Source: Cyprinodon diabolis
Taxonomy: Eukaryota > Chordata > Actinopteri > Cyprinodontiformes > Cyprinodontidae
NCBI GenBank assembly: GCA_030533445.1
Contig: CM060070.1
Location: forward strand, 23,713,501-23,777,500
Length of the DNA: 64,000 bases
Direction: 5' to 3'
Numbering within the stretch: the first letter of the stretch is position 1; each line of letters opens with the position of its first letter. A program made the position numbers and the translations under genes. Below are positions 44,368 through 54,599 of this stretch, piece by piece. The notes under the pieces were generated by a model. The model saw only the letters and a program-made list of their open reading frames with translations. It did no database searches and was not told the DNA's origin.

Positions 44368-46290
44368 CCTTGAATAAACAGGAGTTTAAAAGTTGACTTT
44401 CACCTGTAACCAGTCCTAAATTGGAAATAACCTTTTTATCTATATCCTATTATGGCCTTTTTATGGATGTATAAGAAATTTAGATCATAATTTAGTCATT
44501 TTAGATTGAAGTTAGTTCCATTTTTCTAAAGTGTTGATAATGCGATGTGTATTTAATGTGAAATGCTTTAAAACCTACAGCTGGACATACCAGGTGGTTC
44601 TGAGTTATTATGAATCAAACAGGCTCATTTTTTAAAACAAATATCCGGCATTTAGTAGAACCACAGCAGGCCTCTGACTAATATCTAGTACAAACCCGTC
44701 TCTGTGTGGTGACTTCAGATGGAAAGAGTTTGCTCAACAATGTATAATGGATATGGATTGAAACATTGTTGTTCCAGAACATCTAGTGTGGAACTGGTTT
44801 CTGTGATTTAACTTTAAATGAAAATGATTTTAAAATAAATCCTCCACAGCTGTTACAAGAAATATTTTTTTATATTCTATAAGGTATTGCTAACAATACC
44901 ACCCGCCCTTTACTTCCAGGGTTGTCAGATCTGCCTCTTTCCATTCCAAAAGCAAATGTAAAACCCCACCACCTCTATGAATAAACATTAACATACATTC
45001 CTCTAAAACATATGTTAAAACCATAAAACGATGTAACACTTAATACAAATTAATATTTTAAAAATTTCTCTTCTTCTCAAAATGTTACAGGTACAGATGA
45101 GATGTAGAGTGCTCCAACCTTTCCTTATCTCATTTGACCAACTTCACCTACTTTTAAGCAGTTCAGAATCCTTAGGAAACTTAAAGGAGCAGATGCATCT
45201 ATATGGGGGCTGAAGGAAAAAGCTGCAACAACATGAAGTCATGGCTTTATTTTAATCCATGAAAATTTAGCAGCTGTCCATAATGAAATCACAGTTCGAG
45301 CTCTCACTTATTCCCCATAAATGTCACTTCTGCTTTCTCCCTCAGTCACTGAGCACTGCTAAAGTCCTATGAACGGCAGTGCTTTTTTGGTAAAAACTAT
45401 TTACTCTGGCTCCCTTGAAATAATTGCATTGATCATCAGTAGTAAGGTTTTAGTCTACAAAAAATAGTAGAAAATGTGAATATCAACACTTATCAACACA
45501 TCAACACTTTTATCAACAATAATTAAAGACTACAAAAAATAAAATCCTGGAGGGATATCTATTTTAAGGTCTTATATCTTCAGGCAAAATAGTTTAATAA
45601 TTCTAGTAAAATACTTATTTTACATATTTTGCTTTAAACAGAAAGATTTACGTTTATGTGTTTGTCTTTTGAGGCAAGCAAGTCTCAAATACTTTATTCC
45701 CAGTCCCCTTTACAATTAAATAAGACTAAAGTTAATTAGATTTGAATTAATCTACTTCTTATGTTTTGTTCCCTTTTCATTAATTGGCAAAAATTGCCAT
45801 TTTTAGCAAATTCCTTTATTCATTCTCTATGAGCTTTCGTTTTTCCTTTCACGTTTTGTCCAGAACAAAGTTCACCATAAAAAAACTTTGACACACAATG
45901 TTTTCCTACAAAATGAACATAGCCTGTTACACACAGAGCTTTTTTCATTCAGGCTGATTTATTGTGTAGATTATTTTTCTTGTTGTTCTTTAAGATGATC
46001 CTTTTACTGCTATATGGTTTACAAGGTTGAGCATGGTAACAATATTGAGAAGCAGATTGTAACACAGTGAAGAAAGTTGCATCTTTCTTCAGGATACAGA
46101 AGGTCTTAAGATAGTGGAGTCAGATTAACACCATTATGTAACATGAGATAAACTGTTTGCTAAACCCATTGTTATTTGAGAAATCAGCATCAAATTATTG
46201 CCAAGTACAGAAAAAACACAGGGTTCATATTATTACAGGAAGCTGCAGGTTTGTCTCAACATAATTTGTCTTTTTACCGTTAGACGATGA
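44368..46290. other. No gene recognised
   Basis: AT-rich sequence between the Tc1 relic and the LRRC15-like gene; no further exon is visible. Confidence 0.4.
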
Positions 46291-46294
46291 CACA

Positions 46295-46300
46295 TTTATT
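46295..46300 (-). terminator. Polyadenylation signal for the LRRC15-like gene
   Basis: AATAAA on the minus strand, about 165 bp past the stop codon. Position and sequence fit, but use is not demonstrated. Confidence 0.5.
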
Positions 46301-46462
46301 TTCTTATAATTTCTAAATCACATAACAGAACACAAATACAAACTGACAGTGCCGCCTTTGAGGATCTACAATCAACTCTGCGTTCTTTGAGAAACAATGT
46401 TCAAAATTCAACATTTTTGCTGTAAAAGTCTCTGATTGTGCATCATGTTTTTGCGATCTGAT

Positions 46463-48169
46463 CTAAAGCACTGAATTACGATTCCGTTGGCTTATATTTT
46501 CATTCCCTCTCCTGTTTCCTTTCCAGCAAACACAACCAATGATGACTAAACTGATGATGACAGTAGAAACTACTGCAAGTGCAATTAGAGTTACAGAAAT
46601 ATCAAAACTCTTTTTATTTTCTACCTCTCCACCCTTGGTCACATTCTCCTGTTCTGAGGTTGGCGTGGTCTTTATTCCCGTAGATGGAGTGCTTCGTTTG
46701 GGTGGATGTGTATGGGGTCTCCTTCTCCTCTCAGTCGAGGTCAAAATAGGCGCATCAGAAGGGCTTAATGGCATCAGATTTTCATCTGTAAGCAAGGCGA
46801 TTACCTCACCTTTCAGGCTGGAAGGACTCTCGCATAAAACAAGAGTTTGGTTAACCTTAGAGGGGTGTTGTCTGAGCCAATCCCTCAGAGGTGAAATGCC
46901 TTTGTCACATCTCCAGGGGTTCTGCTGTAATATGACATACTTTGCTTTACTTAGTGCATCTAGACTATACTGTGGTAAGTTAGAAAGGGAGTTGTTTCGC
47001 AGGTCTATCTCTCCCAGGTTGTTTAGACCCTCAAGGAAACCCAATGGAAGGGAGGCAAGGAAGTTGTGCTCCAAGGATATGTTGACCAGACTGGGCAAAT
47101 GTTCAAACGTCTTGGCTTGGAGAGTTGTAAGTAGATTGGTGTGCAGTGACACCTCCCCAAGGTTTGTCAAACCTCTAAAGGCGCCATCAGATACATAGCT
47201 GATGTGGTTTCGACTGAGCACTAGAAGACGTAAGTGAGTCAGGTTCCTGAAGGTGTCGTCATCAATACGGCTCAGTTTGTTGTCATACAGCCACAGCTCC
47301 TGCAGGGCCATTGGACCGAAGATCCCTGGACTCAGACTTTCTAGATTGTTCTCATACAGAGAAATGTGAGAAAGAAGGGGCAAATTAAGGAAGATTCCTT
47401 GCTGAAGTGATGTCAGCCTGTTGTTGGAAACAAACAATTTCTGTAGCTTCAGAGTTTTTAGAAATAAATCTCTGTGGAGATGAGTGATTAGATTGTCCTG
47501 TAGAGTTAATTCCTCCAGATTTACAAGGTCATCCAGACTCCCTACAGGAACTTCATAAAGCTTGTTTTTGTTAAGGCGCAAGGTTTTTAATTCAGAAAGA
47601 CTCTTGAATGTCTCACTGAATATTTGAGTAACATTATTCCCAGCAATTGATAAGTACTTCAGCTTTGTTAGGCGATGAAAGCTTTGCGCAGGTATATAAG
47701 TGATTTCATTCGTGCCCAAGTCAAGTTGTTGTAGCTCTGTTAACTGGGAAAACAACCTTGGCTGGATTGCATAGAGCTTGTTGCTTCTCAGAATCAAAAT
47801 CTGAAGTTTTTGGAGACTTTGGAACAACATCTCAGATAGATCCTGTATTTCAGTCTTAGATATTGCCATAGATTCTATGTTTAACGTGTCATTGAATGTG
47901 CCAGGGTGGATTTCCCTCAAAGATGTGTCTAAAATTACAAACTTTTTAAGACTATCTGAGAAATCATTGAGATCCTCAGGTTTAAGAGAGTAGAATTTAC
48001 ATTCACGAAAGCTGATGAAGGTGGTAGATGAGGGCACCGCTGTAGCGAATTCAGAGAGGCCAGTGCATAGGACATTTGTTTCTTTACATAGGCATCCATT
48101 TGGGCAAGACCAAACAGCAGCACCAAGAGAGCAGAGTAGTAGCAGCAATGAAGTTATTGGCACATCCAT
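46463..48169 (-). CDS. LRRC15-like leucine-rich repeat membrane protein
   Basis: 568 residues in a single coding exon. Family members are cell-surface LRR proteins. It has a signal peptide (1-21), an N-terminal cap with the C-x3-C-x-C-x6-C pattern (CPNGCLCKETNVLC), and about 15 LRRs. The C-terminal cap is NPWRCDKGISPLRDWL...C, then a Thr/Ser/Pro linker, a membrane helix (about 523-548) and a short basic tail. The blocks LSPGIFGPM, LQELWLYDN, LLVLSRNHISY and EVSLHTN, and a cap with RCD-x-GI in place of CDC, match LRRC15 better than GP5, from memory. Length is close to mammalian LRRC15 (about 580). The ATG follows seven bases after a splice acceptor (tttgttgtag), implying a 5'UTR intron as in its neighbour. 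It lies 6.1 kb upstream of the mucin-stalk LRR gene on the same strand. Confidence 0.85.
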   Translation of the reverse strand: MDVPITSLLLLLCSLGAAVWSCPNGCLCKETNVLCTGLSEFATAVPSSTTFISFRECKFYSLKPEDLNDFSDSLKKFVILDTSLREIHPGTFNDTLNIESMAISKTEIQDLSEMLFQSLQKLQILILRSNKLYAIQPRLFSQLTELQQLDLGTNEITYIPAQSFHRLTKLKYLSIAGNNVTQIFSETFKSLSELKTLRLNKNKLYEVPVGSLDDLVNLEELTLQDNLITHLHRDLFLKTLKLQKLFVSNNRLTSLQQGIFLNLPLLSHISLYENNLESLSPGIFGPMALQELWLYDNKLSRIDDDTFRNLTHLRLLVLSRNHISYVSDGAFRGLTNLGEVSLHTNLLTTLQAKTFEHLPSLVNISLEHNFLASLPLGFLEGLNNLGEIDLRNNSLSNLPQYSLDALSKAKYVILQQNPWRCDKGISPLRDWLRQHPSKVNQTLVLCESPSSLKGEVIALLTDENLMPLSPSDAPILTSTERRRRPHTHPPKRSTPSTGIKTTPTSEQENVTKGGEVENKKSFDISVTLIALAVVSTVIISLVIIGCVCWKGNRRGNENISQRNRNSVL

Positions 48170-48327
48170 TGTGGTCCTACAACAAACAAAGGAAACATGT
48201 TAAAGCAGGAGAAAATAATGATTGATGCAACAGCTATTTTTTAAATTCAAGTGGCCCTTATTAATTATTTTGCAATAAAGTATACACCCCCTCAATAATA
48301 GTCTAACAGGATCATTACTATAAAATA

Positions 48328-48393
48328 TGATGGATGGATGGATGGATGGATGGATGGATGGATGGATGGATGGATGGATGGATGGATGGATGA
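48328..48393. repeat. (ATGG)n microsatellite
   Basis: Uninterrupted tetranucleotide run of about 66 bp, upstream of the LRRC15-like gene and perhaps within its 5' intron. Confidence 0.97.
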
Positions 48394-50000
48394 CCCTTCT
48401 TGCCATGCAGTAGTTAATATAGTCTTTAGTCTTTTAGTCTTTTTCTGGGAAGAAAAAACTTCAAAGAAACGCAGTTTTAGGTATACATTGAACAGGAAGT
48501 CTGTTGTTGGGTGGGTTCACATAAACAGATGGGTTGAATGATGCAACTGTAAAATATCTTGAAAGGAAACAACCTGACTTATTTTGCCATTTGTTGCTTG
48601 TTTTGTTTTATTTGTGCAAAGAAGTTAATATTAAGGCTAGGGTTAAAGGTTTTTAATGAATAAAAACAAGGAGTTTTTCATGCTGCAGGTTTTTGTATGA
48701 ACAAAGCAGTTGGAAAAGATGGTAGATCAAAAGAAAATAAATATTTTGAAAATATGTGGAAAGATTATTTTTTTTTATGCTTTGGTTTATTTTTTACTAG
48801 ACAAACTTTAAAGTAAATTACTCTGTGAGCATTTTATTGAGTGGAAAAAGATTAATAGCATTTATATTTAGGGATCATATGAATCAGGGGTTCTCAAATG
48901 TTTCCATTCTGGGGCCCTCCATAATCATCATAAACTTTTTTCTAAGAGCTGTGAGACTAGCCACAGCTGAAACAAAGTACTGAACAATGAAAACAATAAA
49001 ATGAACAACTAGAAAACTAGAAGGCAAAGGCTTGAAATATTTTGTTGACAGTTTTCTCAAAGAAGAGCCTGCAAAACAAAACATTTTAAGAATTCCAAAA
49101 AATTAGGAATTCAACTAGTTTTGCTTTTAAAGTTACCAAACTTTTAATGCTATGTAATTGTAATGTTAATTTCTTCTTTTTACCAACTTATTTAAAAGTA
49201 GCACTCGCTTGGAAAATGTAATGAATAAACTAAAAGTCATTAACTTCCTTCTTTTATTCTAGTGCTTATTGTCCCAGCAAATGTGTCATCTACATATGTT
49301 TCAGGGACAGGAGCACTGATTTACAAACCTTTGACCTTGGTTCCTCCAAGAAGCAAATTAACTCTTAGTTTTTCAGTATCCTTTTCCGTATAAAAGGACT
49401 TTTTTTTTTACAGATTTTGAATAAATTTTTTGCATACAAATATGACATAAAATAGTTGCAATGAATAACAAACCTTTTAACAAACTGTTCAGTAATAAGA
49501 AGAGAAATAAATAAACAACGCAAGTATGAGAATTGTGGTGGGGCTGGACTTTTTATCTGTCAGTAGCATACCCATGTCATTGACCATTAGAAGATTATGG
49601 TGAGATAAAGGGGGACAAGAGACAGGATCAATTTCATTCCCACCCATTTACTAACACCAGCTAACTCTCTCTAAAGCTCTCTAAACAGCCAATCAGATGG
49701 GGTATGCAGACGCCACTCTAATCCCACTAAGTTTGACCAATGAAGATCACAAAAAACTTATGATGATGAAATAAGGAATAAAAAACTTTTAAAGTATATT
49801 TAAATGAATAATTTTTTAAAACTGACATCTAGTTATTTAATGTCATAATATTTTTAAATGCACATTATAATATTTATTATCACTTTTAATTATTTATTTG
49901 TTTTATTAAATGAATAAATGCTAAATTCTATGATTTAAGGGGAAATTTAATAGTACATGTATTTGTTTGATATGGATTTTATTTAAATGGTACATTTACT
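48394..50000. other. No gene recognised
   Basis: AT-rich. The phrase caggggttctcaaa at about 48887 resembles a hAT terminal repeat, but no partner end was found. The untranslated first exon of the LRRC15-like gene may lie here. Confidence 0.35.
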
Positions 50001-50500
50001 NNNNNNNNNNNNNNNNNNNNNNNNNNNNNNNNNNNNNNNNNNNNNNNNNNNNNNNNNNNNNNNNNNNNNNNNNNNNNNNNNNNNNNNNNNNNNNNNNNNN
50101 NNNNNNNNNNNNNNNNNNNNNNNNNNNNNNNNNNNNNNNNNNNNNNNNNNNNNNNNNNNNNNNNNNNNNNNNNNNNNNNNNNNNNNNNNNNNNNNNNNNN
50201 NNNNNNNNNNNNNNNNNNNNNNNNNNNNNNNNNNNNNNNNNNNNNNNNNNNNNNNNNNNNNNNNNNNNNNNNNNNNNNNNNNNNNNNNNNNNNNNNNNNN
50301 NNNNNNNNNNNNNNNNNNNNNNNNNNNNNNNNNNNNNNNNNNNNNNNNNNNNNNNNNNNNNNNNNNNNNNNNNNNNNNNNNNNNNNNNNNNNNNNNNNNN
50401 NNNNNNNNNNNNNNNNNNNNNNNNNNNNNNNNNNNNNNNNNNNNNNNNNNNNNNNNNNNNNNNNNNNNNNNNNNNNNNNNNNNNNNNNNNNNNNNNNNNN
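50001..50500. other. Assembly gap (500 N)
   Basis: Exactly 500 undetermined bases. Open frames that seem to cross it are artefacts. The gap directly adjoins a tandemly duplicated region, which may explain why assembly failed. Confidence 1.
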
Positions 50501-52110
50501 AGTCCGAAGGTTTGCGAATTATTAGCGAAAACGTCGCAAAAAAATCCCATAGGAAATGAATGGGGAGAGGAAAAAAAAAGCATAAAAAACAGCACTTCAC
50601 TGTGTCGGCATACATTCACCTAGAAAAACAGTTTAAAGCTCAGTTTGTAGATAAATCCTTCGTCTATTTAAAACTGAAGACGGTATGTTGATAACTGCTA
50701 CGGTTTTTGTATAATCAGACCTCAAGCGCCACAAAGTTTTAGCAAAATCCAGCCTGCTAGAGTGGAGCAACTGAAAAGCTAGAGTGTGAGGCAGGCGTTT
50801 TTTAAACACAAAAAAACATTTTAAACTCGCCCTCACGGCCACATATTTATAGCTAGAGTCACCATTTTTGGTCAGTTTGTAGACTGAAATCTCTGGACCC
50901 ACACAATATCTTCGGAATTACGGTAGGATTAATACTTTTCCTTAAAAACCCTCCAGACCGACCTAAAGTCGATGAAAATCAGAGCAGTTTTTCATTGGTT
51001 TTGGAACAGAAGAGGGGAGAAAAACGAATCAGACTATGTGTTTTCAAGTCGTCATAAATATTTTTCTGAATGACACACATACACCAAAGTTGGCATAGTT
51101 GGAGTCGAAGGATGGCTGACGCTCACGGTGAAAGAATTTTTTGAATAACTCATACGGTTTTTGCTCAGCAGTCGTTTGTTCGGAGGACATTTTAAGCACC
51201 TCAAAGCTGGGTGAGTGACCTGCTGCAGCTAGCTCAATTAGAAGCTCATGTGTGACGAAACGTTTTTTCTTTTTCTTTCTCTTCCCATTCAGGTTGTAGA
51301 TGACCTACAGCCATGAAAGTTACTCCAATTGAAGACAAGATATAGCTGTCGCTTAGATAAAAATAATTTTTGAGATACCTTTTATGGTTTTTACTCAGCA
51401 GTCGTTTGTTCGGAGGGGTGCTTTAGCAGCTGAAAGGTGAGTGAGAGTGAGGTCCTGCAGTTAAAAGAAAGGGAGGAGGAGGTGGGCCAACCATTTTGTT
51501 TTTGCTTCGTTTTGGGTTGTGAAAGACCTACAGACATGAAGGTTACCCCAGTCTGAGACAAAGGATAGATGTTGCTTTCACTGAAAGAATTTTTCAGATA
51601 CCTTTTACGGTTTTTGCTCAGCAGTCGTTTGTTCGGAGGGTAAGCACCTGGAAGCTAGCTGACAGTTAGCTTCTGCAGCAGCCTGCTAGAGTGCAGCTGC
51701 TGAAATCTTAGTGTGAGGCGGCCATTTTTTTAAGATCAAACATCTTATTCTCGCCCTCACGGCCACATATTTGGACCTACAGTCACCATTTTTGGTCAGT
51801 TTGTAGACTGAAACCTCTGGACTCACACAATGTCTTCGGAATTACGGTAGGATTAATACTTTTCCTTAAAAACCCTCCAGACCAACCTAAAGTCGATGAG
51901 TTTCAGCCTTTCTCCATTCTTTTTGAGCTGAAGATGGGAGAAAAACGAATCAGACTATGTGTTTTCAAGTCGTCATAAATATTGTTCTGAATGACACACA
52001 TACACCAAAGTTGGTATAGTTGGAGTCGAAGGATTGCTGATGCTCATAGTGAAATTTTTTTTTTAATAACTCATACGGTTTTTGCTCAGCAGTCGTTTGT
52101 TCGGTGCCGT
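50501..52110. repeat. Tandem duplication of about 920 bp with shorter internal repeats
   Basis: Segments around 50760-51190 and 51690-52105 share long near-identical text in the same order. The block ctcgccctcacggccacata starts at 50826 and 51750, and gacacacatacaccaaagtt at 51072 and 51993, giving an offset of 921-924 bp. Within this, the phrase ctcagcagtcgtttgttcgg recurs at about 51164, 51394, 51617 and 52085, roughly every 225-234 bp or twice that. I found no coding domain. The family is unknown to me. Confidence 0.85.
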
Positions 52111-52259
52111 TCTTCCCATACAAAAAAGCCTGGGAAGAAGAAACCAATAGTGAGTGCAGCTGTTGTCTGTGTCAGTGAGAGGCTCATTAAGCGTTGTCAA
52201 GGTTACCAAGCTTCAAACAGATTTTACCTCTGCTGTTTTAAACAGCACATATTAATCTA

Positions 52260-52985
52260 ATGGAGGGTGAAAGCACTGATTTAACATTGGGAAATGGATA
52301 CTATATGACTGCCGTCCATGACACTTCCCTTGCCACTCAGCACTGATAGACTTTCAAAATAAGACTCCAGGGACCCTTCAAAATAAAAGCCTCTATATTT
52401 TTTACATATATTTATTGCCCTATATGGCTCAACATTATGACCCAAACTCAACCCCATTTTAGAGAATAGACTCTAGGAGACTGTTTAAAACACACCCTAT
52501 GGCAAATTTCAAAATAAAAGCCTCCCATTTCCGCTTCATCTACTGCCCTAATAAAATGGAAAAAGAGTGATTTAACGATTGGAAAGTCCTCAACTATCAT
52601 TGATGGGTCTGAACATTTTCTATAAACACAACTCTGTTGGACTTTCAAAATAAGACTCCAGGGACCCTACAAAATAAAAGCCTCTAGATTATACTAATGC
52701 ATTAATTGATGCAAATGGCTCAACATTATGACCCAAACTCTTACAGGTTGTTTTTATTAGACTCTAGTGACCTTTTCAAAACACACCCCAGAGCAAATTT
52801 CACAATAAAAGTCTCCCATTTACTCTGTAATACAGCAACTATTCACCTAATAACATGGAAAACCAGTGATTTAACATTTGGAAATGGATTCTATATCACT
52901 GCTGGGCGTGACCCATCTTTTGATGCACATTCATGATAGACTTTCAAAATAAGACTACAAGGACTCTACAGAATAAAAGCCTCTT
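52260..52985. repeat. Satellite-like repeat, about 295-bp period, 2.5 copies
   Basis: The phrase actttcaaaataagactcc starts at 52350 and 52641, and a variant at 52940, each followed by caaaataaaagcctc-like text. The phrase 'gtgatttaacattgggaaat' recurs at the same spacing, as does 'caacattatgacccaaactc' where it is present. Spacings are 291 and 299 bp. Units are diverged from each other. Confidence 0.8.
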
Positions 52986-53026
52986 CCTTATACACACTCA
53001 TACATTCTGGCATATTGCTCATTGCC

Positions 53027-53183
53027 ATTGGTGATTTCATCACTGCAATGGCTCTTAGAAGGCGGGCGGAGCCCGCCATTGGTGATTTCATCACTGCAAT
53101 GGCTCTTAGAAGGCGGGCAGAGCCCGCCATTGGTGATTTTTTTCTTCACTGAGATGGCTCCTAGCAGGCGGGCGAAGCCCGCC
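53027..53183. repeat. Three 51-bp minisatellite units carrying a GC-rich hairpin
   Basis: Units start at 53027, 53078 and 53129. Each ends in ggcgggcggagcccgcc or a close variant, where GGCGGG pairs with CCCGCC. Because 51 is a multiple of three, frames stay open on both strands without being genes. Confidence 0.9.
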
Positions 53184-54112
53184 AACTGGGCTTTACCCAC
53201 TGTGTTTCAATATGGACAACCCATATTACCCTTGTGCATCATACGCTGTGCACGTCTATTTCCCAGATTTCAGCACAAGTGGCACACAGCTCTCTTTGCC
53301 CATGAACTTGCCCTCTTTCCTTCCCTCAGCAGCCCTCAAAGGCGTAAGCAGTTGGTCTGGGGAGCCCCGACGTCACTTGCCAGGGCCGTATTGGCCCGGT
53401 TCCCCAGACGGGCAGTAGGTGGCCCCCCTCAAAATTTCTTTAGAAATTTTCTAGTTATAAAATAATGTTTAAAGAGGCAATTGGCTACATATTTTACAAA
53501 GTAAACCACTTTTATGCAGACTTAATTCTTAACAAGAACAATTATTTTTTTTTTAACATTTTTTTTGGGCAATGTTTAATTTCTTACAAAATGTTCTTAA
53601 AACTGCATGATAAATTATGTATATAATAGTTCATTTTCATGCCCCTTTTTGTCTATCCCTCTCCCTCAGATACAGAGAGAACAGCTTACATAGCTCATTT
53701 ATTTTATAATTAAACTTTAATAATTCTCTTTCCTCAGGGAAAAACCTCAGAATTAATCCATATTGATGAACACAGACACAGGCACACACAGATAATAATG
53801 CTTCAAAAGGGAAAAAGCTCCAAAGTCATGCTGAAAAAAAGCTGTTTATTTTAATGGCAAAAAATATGTTGCAAACTGATTTTGTTTATCTGGTGTTGAG
53901 AGTCTATGGCTTCCATTCATCTCAATTAAACCTCTCATTCACGAGTTATCATAAACTCAATTTTTTTACTAAGTGTTTTTATACATTAGGAAAGTAAAAC
54001 ATGGTTTGAAGATGTTTTCTGTCTTTATTCTATACAAAAATATTTATCTGTCCACTCAAGTCTACATTATGCATTTTATACTGTGAAAAAAAGATACAAC
54101 AAAGTAGTTGCA
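53184..54112. other. No gene recognised
   Basis: The first part (to about 53460) is more GC-rich and may belong to a repeat. The rest is AT-rich. No supported exon was found. Confidence 0.4.
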
Positions 54113-54599
54113 TATAGTTGCAGGTGGGGAATTGCCATTAGGCAATACTTGGCAGATTCCTAGGGCCATAAGTTCCTGGGGACCCCATAAAACTCTGTTT
54201 ACATGTATGGTTAAAACAAGTATTCCTATTTAGTACCCCCCACCCCCCCTCAGTGTCCACCACTTTTTGGAAAGGTCCAAACAGACAGCAGCAAACCATT
54301 TGAAAAAAAAAAAAAACTATGCCAAGTTAGTGCTTTTGCCGCTATATTTTACGACTTTTCACACCCCTCTTGCGCTTTTATTTCAAAAAAGCACCTAGTG
54401 CCAAATCTAACCACTTTTCCGGCTATTGGAGAATTTACCGACAATATATAAAAGCACAGAACTCTGCTCTCTAGAGCAAGTAGATCGGTAACCCCGCCTC
54501 CTGCTCTCCTCTATCTTGTCTGCTGTAATGATTAATGCAGCTAATATTTTATTCAAATGGAAAATGGACAAACAGATAGCAGATCATGGCTTGTCTACA

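Noticed and set aside
46539..47198. 219-residue open frame on the plus strand
   Set aside because: It lies antisense to the LRRC15-like coding exon, has no recognisable domain and is a shadow of that gene.
48887..48925. hAT transposon starting caggggttctcaaa
   Set aside because: The terminal motif is suggestive, but no opposite end or 8-bp duplication could be found.
49967..50623. Four open frames of about 190-218 residues
   Set aside because: They consist almost entirely of undetermined bases in the 500-N gap.
53022..53465. 147-residue open frame as a gene
   Set aside because: Its first third is the 51-bp minisatellite, and the rest has no recognised domain or splice structure.
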